This document shows, piece by piece, positions 1 through 9,163 of a stretch of 64,000 nt of DNA. Each line of letters opens with the position of its first letter. The stretch's first letter is position 1. The notes beneath the pieces were generated by a model, which was not told the origin of the DNA, ran no database searches, and worked only from the letters and a program-made list of their open reading frames with translations. Source of the DNA: Linnemannia elongata. Its lineage: Eukaryota; Mortierellomycota; Mortierellomycetes; Mortierellales; Mortierellaceae. The stretch lies in assembly GCA_036320915.1 (NCBI GenBank), contig JAXBDG010000009.1, positions 1,798,001 through 1,862,000 of the forward strand, written 5' to 3'. Both the position numbers and the translations under genes were made by a program.

Positions 1-1769
1 AGAAACGGCGGGCGAATCGAAAGGGGGATACAGGGTAGGGGTGTGAGTGAGTGAGTGAGAGTGAGGAGGTAGAAAGACGAAGCAGAAGAAGAGAGGGGAA
101 ACGAACAAATGCTCTCTTTTTAAGACGGGGTGGATGGACACGGTGCACTCGCTCGCTCACCGATCCAATTGACCGACTGACTAACTGACTGACACACAAA
201 CAATAAAAAAACACGGCAAGGGCAAGGGCGGGAAAAAGGAAACGAGAGAGCGCAATGCAATTGACAGGGTCAATGGATCTTACCCTTTGTGCGCATTATG
301 CCAATGCACCAACAGGGTTCAATTGCCTAACCCTACCCTACCTCGACTTGACTTGACTTGATACTGACATTCTCACTGGATTGTTCACGGGAAGAACATA
401 CTGTGAAATCCCCTCACTTTGTGGTCTCCTTTTGCAGTTTAGGTTTTGGTTTGGTGGCAAACACCCCTGCGTCCAGCTCGTTTGCCGTCTTGCCATCCAA
501 ACGAAGGAGGACCCACATCCTCTTCCGGAATGGGAATCAAGTTCGCCCCTTTGAATGCCCCCTCTTTTTTTCAATCTCTTTTGTTGAATTGACCCACACT
601 CGACTTGATCAATTGTTCACTCCTCAGTCCTCACGGACCACCTCATCAATGTTTGTTGTTGTCAACTTGTCACCGTCAATCCCTTTTATGGTCAATTGGC
701 CATAGCACACTGGGACGAGACTCTCTCCGCTCCAATATATCCTCCTCTTCTCTTCTTTATTCCTTTCTACTCTTATATACTGACTTCTTTGCTTAGCTTA
801 TTATGACTGACGATCGATTTTGATTGTTGATCAAAAAATACATCCGATGCCTCAGTGAGACTAACAAAGTGATCAGTGATGGTGCCTGGATGCCTCTCTC
901 CTCTTCTTCTCTCTCACTTTCAATGATGCGATGGCGTATACCATCACTATTCATCCCCTCTTTCACTGTTACAGTATTAATCGACGCGAGAGATTCAATC
1001 CATGAGTGCGCTGTATGTTGGTTTTGAGTGATATTGATATGCAGCGAGAAAAAATGTGAAAATGTGAACTATTATCATCAATCATCTGGAACAGAAGCCT
1101 CTTCTTTGTTATTTTGAACGCGTCCCGCGATAATCAAAAGAACACCACGTTTAATGGGGTTCTCTTTTTTCCATATTGACTGAAGGAAATCTAATATCTT
1201 TTGTGCACTGCAGTAGAAGGGGATAAGATCAAGGGACGGATTCTCCTTCACCCTTAACATCCAAGGTATCAGATACATCAGAATACTCAATCCTGTCCTG
1301 TACCTTCTTGCATAGGATACATATATTACATATTCCATTGCCACTTCCCTTCTTCCAAATGCCATCGCCATCGCCATTGCCACTGCAATACCAAGGTACC
1401 CAGGTAGGATATTGAACAACTATAGTGACATTATTCGCGCACAATCACCGTCTGAGATCGTACCCAGAACTTTGGTTCCATTGCCCACTTGGATCCATCC
1501 CAACCTGGTTTCTGACGCCTACTCGGATCCATTTAAATAGTGGGCTCAACTCTCACTTCCACACTCTCATCTATCATAAAACCTACCCTCTAGTCACCAT
1601 TTGTCTCTTCTCTTTCTTTTGGCTTCCCAGCAACCTCATCGCCCCCCTTCCAACATACCATCCTGAACGAAATAACCACGACACGATCACTTCTTTTTTT
1701 TTACGCCTCCAACTCACAATTTTTTTTCATTCTGACGCTTAACGAATTCTCTTACACCTATTGAACATA
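1..1769. other. No gene recognised; CT-rich upstream region
   Basis: No open frame here looks like a conserved protein. The stretch has short repeats (a GTGAGTGA-type run near 45-65, a GACTTGACTTG run near 345-360) and long CT-rich segments from about 540. The last 150 bases, CT-rich and ending just before an ATG at 1770, are the likely leader of the next gene. Confidence 0.5.
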
Positions 1770-2618
1770 ATGTACTCTCGATTCTTCTCTCAGCCCCTTG
1801 CCGCGATTGCGCTCAGCCTTGGCCTCTTGGTACAAAGCATCCATGCCGACTCGCTCGAGTTTGCATCCCCGAGTCCCAACACCAAAATAGCCGCGGGTGA
1901 TACCGTTCCCGTCACTTACAAGGTTCACCACAACGGCATGGCCAAGCTCCTGTGGGCCAAGGTGCATCTCATGACTGAGGATGGATACGATGCAGGCATG
2001 GGAACAATCGGTACCGCGTCCCGTACTGAGTGGCAAGGTAAACAATTGTAGCACACCATCACACAAAAACAGTGTGTCACACTAGCGCAAAAAAAATTAA
2101 TAACCCTTTTTTTTTTTTTTTTGGTTGACCTGTCTCGCCACCAGATTCCAAGTCCGTGAGCACCGAATTTGAAGTGCCAGCCGACTTGAAGGCAGGCAAG
2201 TACGTCTTCCACGTGTATGGCAGCACCGAGCAGCCCTGTGAAGGGTCAATTGACAGGTCCGTTCAACCTCTGCTCCCCTTACTGCTGATGTGATGATAAT
2301 CGCGGATTTGAAAAAGTAACCCCCTCTTCCGCGTCAACGGTGAAAAACAATCCTTATAGCTCGAGAAAATGTGAAGGGATCCTGTCAGAGATGGTGCCAG
2401 TCGAAATTATCGAGGCTGCCGCAGTTAAAGAGGTACTGGAAGAAGACACAGGCAAAGGCAAGAAAGGTGTCTTGGGATCACTTCTTGGACTCCAGCTCCG
2501 CAAGCGCAGTTTGTATGCTGGACGTGATCTCGGCGTACACATTGGTGGCTCTGACTACCTGCTCGAGGATGGCACCGCCGATACGAAGAAGATGCTCTAC
2601 TTTTTCTCCCTCATCTAA
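1770..2618 (+). CDS. Secreted Kre9/Knh1-like (Ser-Thr-rich GPI family) protein
   Basis: Three exons are inferred: 1770-2037, 2145-2256 and 2360-2618. All have GT-AG junctions and the frame stays open, giving 212 residues. Residues 1-26 form a signal peptide with a hydrophobic core (LAAIALSLGLL) and a likely cut after IHA. The mature N-terminus (LEFASPSPNTKIAAGDTVPV, then a YKV...W segment) matches the Ig-like Kre9/Knh1 N-terminal domain of fungal wall and secreted proteins. Two Cys remain, one in exon 2 and one early in exon 3. The C-terminal third (from about 128) is charged, with runs such as EEDTGKGKKG, and lacks a hydrophobic GPI tail, so the protein is probably released or wall-trapped rather than anchored. 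A role in beta-glucan or wall organisation is a family inference only. The ATG at 1770 is chosen because the signal peptide starts there. Confidence 0.72.
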
Positions 2619-2982
2619 TCCTTCTATTAGCCCTTTCCATGTACCATCATTTAATATTACCTACCCAATTGATACTCATCTATCTGCACGCGTAAACACA
2701 CATTTACATGTACCCATGCACAGGCCTCTTGCCAGCCTGGCTCCACCTTTTTTTTCAATTGCTTAATAAAGAGTGACAATGACGATACGAAAACGAGGTT
2801 TGTCATCATTATCCGAGAACAGAAGAAAAGCAGATGGGACCTGGGACAATAGAGCGGGTATTGAAACCAAGCAAATGAGCACAGTCTGGAAAACGCCAGA
2901 AAAAAACTTCCAAGATCCAAGCCCCGCACACACACACTGTTTGTCTTTCTTGCGGTGGCAAAGCGCATAAGTGACAGGGAAG

Positions 2983-2990
2983 TATAAATA
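2983..2990 (+). promoter_or_regulatory. TATA box of the Ecl1-type gene
   Basis: TATAAATA lies about 170 bases before the ATG at 3161 and is followed by a CT-rich initiator region, a usual fungal Pol II promoter layout. There is no experimental support. Confidence 0.45.
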
Positions 2991-3160
2991 CCTTCTGCGA
3001 ACTGGAAGCTGTTTGCTCTTTCTCCTCTTCTTTTTCTTTTTCCCCTTTCACAACCCTCCCGTCTGGTCCACTGATCTCTAGTCCCTTGATTGATCCTTGT
3101 CCTAGTCAACCGCAACACCCTCTCTTCCCTTCTCATCACCCACAACAACAACAACTCACA

Positions 3161-3541
3161 ATGGACTCTGACTGGTGCATGTTCTGCGAAAAGCACGTTA
3201 TGGATCTCGGCGCCGCTTACTGCTCCAAGGAGTGTGCCCGCATGGACAAACTCATGTCCATGTCCAACAAGCCCTCCGTTACATCAAGCTCCCCCTCGAT
3301 CTCGATCTCCTCGGCCTCGCCCCTGGCCTCCGTCTCGTCGATCAAGCGCTATGCTCACTCTCCTATGACCGTTACCTATCCCTCTATGTACCGGTCCTCG
3401 ACCCTGATCCCCGCCTCCATGTCCTCCCGTGGTGGTATCAGCAAGAACTCCACGCCCATCCCCGCAGCAACCACAAGCATCCGTTGCCTGCCCGTCAGCC
3501 GGAGTACTGTTCGTCGTCAGCCCTTGGTCCTTCACGATTAA
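3161..3541 (+). CDS. Ecl1-family zinc-binding protein (extender of chronological lifespan)
   Basis: Single exon, 126 residues, starting at the ATG after a CAACAACAACAACTCACA leader. The N-terminus carries the Ecl1/2/3 signature: acidic start (MDSDW), C-x2-C (CMFC) with EKHV, then YCSKEC, a Cys cluster that binds zinc in this family. The rest (about 35-126) is Ser/Pro-rich and low in complexity, with a basic end (RSTVRRQ). Fission yeast Ecl1 proteins are small nuclear factors that respond to sulfur or zinc shortage and extend chronological lifespan; that role is transferred by homology. It has its own TATA box and no partner gene nearby. Confidence 0.8.
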   Translation: MDSDWCMFCEKHVMDLGAAYCSKECARMDKLMSMSNKPSVTSSSPSISISSASPLASVSSIKRYAHSPMTVTYPSMYRSSTLIPASMSSRGGISKNSTPIPAATTSIRCLPVSRSTVRRQPLVLHD

Positions 3542-4117
3542 GTCCTCAAAGAGGCGTGCTATGACCCCTCACCCAACATACCCACCAACCCACCCCCGTT
3601 CATTCGTTGTGAAAAAAAAAGAGAAAAAACCCCACCAACCTCACTTGCCCCAAAAACAAGCGAACTCGTACACCCACGGTCTGCCAGGATTCCCTAGACT
3701 CCTTTTTCAGTGCCATCGTGAATCGTACACTCCCTTTCCACCCCCCAAAAACCTTTATGAAAGGAGCCTTGCCGTACTCACCCAAGCTATGACCGTACCT
3801 GATCTGGTAGTCCAGACGCCGGCCACTTGTCGTCAAGTAAAACTAATCCCCCCCTAATCCCCCTCGCTTAAAAAAATATAAAAAACGATTTTTTTTTATC
3901 GTTCTTTTTCGTTTATTTTTCTCTGGTCTATTGCATACTGCGAGTTCAGCTTTTTCTTCGAACTTGTGGGAGGATTGTAATTGTCCTTTCTTCACCCTAG
4001 CTAGCCCAACGTACAGAAAATAAAAAATGACAAAAAAACGGACATTCTTTCTCTCCTATGACTTGACTATGTTGTCGCATTGACCAACCTGCCGCAGCCA
4101 ACACACATGCCGTAGGT
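3542..4117. other. 3' flank of Ecl1-type gene; no further gene seen
   Basis: AT-richer sequence with short poly-A and poly-T runs (3890-3920). It is probably the 3' UTR and intergenic spacer. Open frames here are short and compositionally biased. Confidence 0.5.
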
Positions 4118-4561
4118 TCAATTGATACCTCTTCTTCTCAAGAATATGAAGGCGTTGGTGGCGCAAAAACGTGCCCTTGCAGTTGACGTGTCAATTAAGA
4201 AATTACTTTGCACGAGCAAGCCCTGCGCCTCCAATGCAACTTCTCCAAAAGCGATTGACACATCCGATGTTCCTGAGTTCAGAAGAGATCCGTCAGAGTA
4301 TATAACTCGGGGAGTGAAGTTGTCAACCGGTGTGTCCTGGATCGTGCGTATGGACGCCGCCTCTGTTGGGGACAGGCTAAGGAGGCCGATCTGTGTGGTG
4401 AGGGGTGGTCTTGCTATCAACGGTGGCTGAACTTGATGGCACACTTGCAAAGGCAAACTGGCACTTGTATCGAAGGCAGGTCTACGTCGTGGGTGATTAT
4501 TGCACTGAGCCTGCCGAGGTCTGTTATAATAGTTTCCTAGATCACTTGCTACAGCATTCAT
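4118..4561 (-). pseudogene. LINE-type retrotransposon remnant (RNase H-like region)
   Basis: The minus strand keeps an open frame of 147 codons. Its centre (VIYSDGSLLNSGTSDVSIAF) resembles the first catalytic block of the RNase H domain that follows reverse transcriptase in fungal LINEs: hydrophobic-Y-S/T-DGSL, then G and an S-hydrophobic strand. The upstream segment (RPPLTTQIGLLSLSPTEAAS and onward) fits the RT-RNase H linker of such elements. No reverse transcriptase, endonuclease or complete RNase H (later E and D motifs) is present, so this is a short truncated relic. It is not a functional gene and could be an old 5'- and 3'-truncated insertion. Confidence 0.45.
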
Positions 4562-4900
4562 CTAACCCCCTCTCCATCTAACCACCGCCCCATCTAAGCC
4601 ATTACCACCTAGCCACATCACCACCATTCAGGAACCCATAGCCTATAGCCTACCATATATAAATAACCGGCTCTCTGGTATCATAAAACATCGTCCGTTA
4701 CTGGCACTCGTCCTAGTACTCTCTTGTCTTTCCCCTTGCTTGTACCCTCTTACTCTATTCTTATTACGCTAGGCCTATGGCTACTTGGAGGGTTCACTTG
4801 ATAGTGCCCTTTTTATTATATTGAGCAATAAAGTGAAGAGTGTTCTATTCTAGTGTAATGTATTGGAGACCGCCCTTTGCCTCCTTGGTTTTTTCGGTAT
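4562..4900. other. Spacer with a TATA-like motif; no gene seen
   Basis: Contains CATATATAAATAACC near 4655 and a short T-rich stretch near 4810. It may be flanking sequence of the LINE relic. The 3' end of the large minus-strand gene begins at 4901. Confidence 0.35.
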
Positions 4901-7900
4901 TCATGAAAGCACTCCACAGCTTCTGATGTCATACTCCATTCCAAGAGTTTGGCAGAGACTTCGTCCGTGGCCCCTTGATCTCGCCATGCCGTACCAGAGA
5001 TATCGTACAAAGTCATAGGGCAGCTCGTCAAAGCTCCAGATCCACGACTCCTTGATCACGTCCATGTTCTTGAGGCCTCTTCCCTTGCATGAATGTCGCC
5101 GGCTGTCCAAATTGAACGTGTCGGTGTCGAAGCAAACTCGGAATGCTCCGCAAGACGGTGACTCTGCACATGTACCAATGTAGGGCGGAATGACTCGTTT
5201 CTTGTGACTTGGCTCGGTGAAGTACTTGAGGTACTTGGCGTTGTCGGTGGGTCGTTGAACAAGAGAGGCCCACGTATCTCCCCGTGATCCTGGTCTGTTG
5301 TCGCCTCTGTTGCAGATTGTAAAGAGTGCATCAAATGCCATTGTCGCGGTCCAATGCTGCTCTTCTTCTGCCTCCAGTCGGCCATCTCCTTCTTCTGATG
5401 GCAGGAACAGGATCTGCTCACTCAAGAGCTCCTTCTCTTCGACAGTCATGCGTTCGTAAGCTCTCGAGATATACCCTGCAAACGCGCTTCCGGTCTCAAA
5501 CAACATCTCCAATACTCCGACGACACGAACCTTCCTGATAGTTCCCTTGGACTGGAGCTTCTTGGATACGTTCGCGGTGGGGGCTCGACCTTGTTTGGTG
5601 CTGGAAGTCGCCATGCTCTCTGCTGCTGCCTGAGGGTCTTGAATCCATAAAAAGATACGTTGTCGCTGATCAGTAGTGGCGTTGTTGAAAACGTCGTGTG
5701 GGTATATCATATGCTGGATATTTAGAAGCTGGGGCTTGTGGGGGTTGGCGGAGGGTGACGAACATCTATGTGAAAGGTTGCTATAATGCATAAATGTCTC
5801 CTCGCAGAGCTCGCACTGGACAAACCGAAACTTCTCCGTTCGGCCATCTACTGATTTTTCGGCGAGAACAACGATCATATTCATGACCTCGATCTTTTGC
5901 TGCTGACCCGCATCAACTTGCGCCTTGTGACGTGCTTCAGCCCCCTCTACCGATGTTCGTTCTGACAAAGGTCTTGAGGATTGTGCAGAGCGGACAAGTA
6001 TGCGTCCCTCCTCACGCTCCATCAGATACCTGGTCGCCAGAAGGCGAGACCCTTGGCAACTCCGGGGCAACAATGACTTGATGACAACGAGTCCACGACC
6101 TTCCATATCCTCATACATGTCCAGGATCTCCTCTGTCTGGATCCTTCGCTCTTCTGTCCATTTTCCCCCGACGGATACGGCGCCCTAAATATATAGACAT
6201 CAAAACAACCGGTTATATTTATGAACGTTATGGTGGGAACATCAAGGTACCATCAAAATAAATCATTTACCTTTGTCAACACCGTCAAACGCCCCGACTC
6301 GGTCATCGTCCTCCTCTTGCGCCTCGCTTCCACTTCGCCCATATCCTCTCGAAAGCGTGTATGAGTTGCGCGTGCACGACCACCAAAAAGTTCCAGCTGC
6401 TGCCTTACTACATCCTCCTTGATGCCGCTCACCATCTGATCCAAGCCAAGTTCCTTAACCGCCGCAAGTATCTTGTCACGGACTCTCTTCAACCCTGTCA
6501 CGAATGTGGTACCCTCCGCTCGCTTCTCCTTTCCGCTCTTCTCTTCCAAATCCATCTCCTCAGCAAAGGCAACAACAAAAGGCAATGCAACCACGTACAG
6601 AACCTTTGTCAGAAAACGATAGTGTTGCATATGAGTGGGCTATGACCGGGTTGTAGAAGCCATTGCCAGGATCTCTCTCGGGCAGATAAAGGCACCAGTC
6701 GTCACTCAACGGTCCATACTGCACCACGCTGACTGTTCCCAAACTCGCAAGAAAAGTCTTGTTGTTGTAAGTGAGAGCCTTGTCCCATTCTACCGCATCC
6801 TCTCTTCCAAATGTATCAATCAAGTCCTGATGCGAGGGCTGTTGAGAGCGAAGGCGCTTCGACATCAGAGAGACCGCGTCCTTGTCTCGCCAACATTTCT
6901 GAAGGAGTCCTTTTTGAAAGATATTCAAGGCTGGCAAGGAATGAGTGACGAGTAGCGGGGGGCGAGTTATCGAAAGATACTGAGAGAGGAAAAGCAACGC
7001 AAGGAGGATGAGGTAGTGTCGCGAGGAACATGCAAAAATGTCGGTTCTGGCTCTTGGGAACACGTCCAGATCGATGCTGTCGTCGACAAGATCTCTGGTG
7101 CACTGCCGAAGTCGCAACTCCAGTTGAGGTGCTCGTCCGGCCATTGTGGAGTCATATCCATACCCGCCCTTCAGAGCCTCACTCGTGATATCTTTGGTGA
7201 CCAAAGCGGTTACCGTCCAAGAGCCAACTCGCGCCGGTCGTGTTCCTTGGTCAATCAACTCCTCCAGGCATTTCTCGGTCGCCACCTTCTCTCCCTTGAC
7301 TTGATTCCTGCGATAATGGTCTGCCATGAGCTTAAAGTGGCTCGTCAATGCTGTTGTCGTAGTGCTGTCCACTGGCGCCGAGGATAGTTGCGAAAGGTGA
7401 CTGTATACAGCTTTATGTCGATTCACAAACGTCGAGAACGAGCCAAGGCCGGCATGTACATGGTCCGAAACCACCCAGGGGTATTGGATACCGCCAGCAG
7501 ATGAATTAGCGAGGTGAGGTCCTCCAAGCGCGATGAGATTACGCTCGATATCCTGAGCGATGTGGTGCGCTCTCGCATCCTCATGTCCTTTATGAAGCTG
7601 CTGGTCCAACTTGGCCTATCGAAAGACATCAGTGTTGCTGGAGAGTGTCGAGGTCGCCGTCGTGTCAGTCAGCTCCTTCTCGATCAACTTCTGGAGCGTC
7701 GTTATTCTACTTGGAAAGGTTGACTGGATATCGTCAAGGTGGCGCTGGTAGGGTCCGTGACATGTCATGCCGACGTAGAAAATCGAGATAGATGGGGCTT
7801 CAGGGAACCTGGCCAGATTGGCTTCGACCCATAGCTTGTCCGCTGGATAGCGAAGGAGATAGCGATCGACCTGCACTCGTGGTATCCGCAACCTTCGAAG

Positions 7901-8255
7901 GTAAAAAAGGACGACTTTGACCTACAATACACAAAGTACGTACTGTAAGAAACCACACGGCACACAAGATATGTTTCTTGAAAACAAGGAAATAATACAA
8001 TAGCAACATGAGAAGTTAAAGCTGTACCTTGCTAGAAACATCTTGCTCTACACATTCCAGAGCCCGGGGGTAAGCAGAAGGATCAAAGCTTGGATCTCGG
8101 ATATGAGTAAGGGCGCGAAGCGTTTCCGGTTCCAATAGTGCATCCACGGATGCGTCGTTGCTGTCGATTAGCTGGATGCCAGCCCGCTGTCGTCCTTGGT
8201 TGATCAGATGTGTGAGGCGGAGTCGTTCAGTAGAGGCAGTATTGGATCCTGACAT
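4901..8255 (-). CDS. Large uncharacterised protein with GIY-YIG-like patch and C2HC finger; probably interrupted
   Basis: I do not recognise this family. A minus-strand model has exons 8255-8028, 7921-6599, 6558-6271 and 6184-4901, all phase 0, totalling about 1,040 codons. The introns at 8027-7922 and 6270-6185 are ordinary GT-AG. The one at 6598-6559 is only 40 nt (GTACGT...CTGAG) and could instead be a frameshift. An in-frame TAG at 7618-7616 (codon about 178) has coding sequence on both sides in the same frame, and no GT-AG intron with the right phase removes it. This suggests a nonsense mutation, perhaps from CAG. Residues 124-140 (IFYVGMTCHGPYQRHLDD) recall the Y-I/V-G-x-T...R...H part of GIY-YIG nucleases, although no clear GIY half is seen. 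Near 737-754 CELC...H...H..C forms a C2HC-type finger. One hydrophobic helix (YLILLALLFLSQYL) lies mid-protein. It may belong to a decaying mobile element. Confidence 0.5.
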
Positions 8256-8898
8256 GATTGTTTGCCTACGTGAAAAGGGGTGAGCAATGGAAATTGAGAC
8301 GATTGAAAAGTGAGTTACCAAGCAAAGTCAGAGAAAGAAAGTATGCAAAGATGCATTTATTTGTTTCGAAGCATGAAAAAATGAAGAACATACTGGTTGC
8401 ATTACAGTAAAGAAAAGGTAGCAAAAATCAAAGAAAGGGATGTGTGGACCACAAGGGATGAAGGAGCGTGCAGGTGACGAAGCAGAGAGATGTGGAAATT
8501 GCCAAGCCGAGTAGGCGTTAGTTGCTTGTTCGGTGGCTGTCTCTTTGTCTAGGTTGAATAGCAACAAAAAAAAAAGAGTGGGATGGGATCGATCAGTTGG
8601 GAGACGCAGTAGGTGATCGTTATGAAAGAAATCATCACCATATGAAAGATATAAAAATAAATACTTTAGAAAAAAAGTACCAAGGTTACATCTAGTCTAG
8701 GAAAAAATAGCTAACTAGGAAAAAACAGGAGAGGCCAGGCAAAATAAATACAGAAAGGAATGGTAATAAAAATAAAGGTTAGGTGGGGAAGTTTTTGTCG
8801 ATAAGAGGGAGCTCGACCGAGGGTGGGGGCTCACGTTCCTCTCTCCGGCGCCTCTTCTTGTCCAACTGAGCGCGAACTTGGGTAGTGGCTAACTCCCT
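8256..8898. other. AT-rich spacer between the unassigned gene and the MULE; no gene seen
   Basis: AT-richer than its surroundings, with many A-runs (8560-8760). It includes the leader of the minus-strand gene starting at 8255. The 9-bp target duplication of the MULE closes it at 8890-8898. Confidence 0.5.
8890..8898 (+). repeat. Left 9-bp target-site duplication of the MULE
   Basis: TAACTCCCT directly abuts the left terminal repeat and recurs exactly at 14328-14336 right after the right terminal repeat. Confidence 0.9.
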
Positions 8899-8923
8899 GA
8901 ATCTCCTTATGAAGGCCCCGATT
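8899..8923 (+). repeat. MULE left terminal inverted repeat (perfect core)
   Basis: About 25 bases identical to the reverse complement of 14303-14327. Similarity continues imperfectly inward to roughly 8970. Confidence 0.88.
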
Positions 8924-9039
8924 CTGGACAAAAATACAGCTTTTGCGATCTCCCTTTCTTCTACGTCAGCGGTTTGATTCTCGTCCCTAATTGCAAGAAT
9001 AAACATCAGGCTGTTCTCCTCTGCCTTCCGATACACAAT

Positions 9040-9132
9040 CTTCCCTCTTTCACACACAAGCACCCCTCTCTCACACACAAGCACCCTTCTCGCACACACA
9101 AGCATCCTTCTCTCACACACAAGCATCTCTCT
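9040..9132 (+). repeat. About 19-20-bp minisatellite in the transposase leader
   Basis: Roughly five copies of a unit close to CTCTCACACACAAGCA(C/T)CC lie just before the MULE transposase ATG at 9164. They are within the element and probably in its 5' UTR. Confidence 0.75.
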
Positions 9133-9163
9133 CCCATACAAAGTCGTCCTCTTCACTCGCGTC

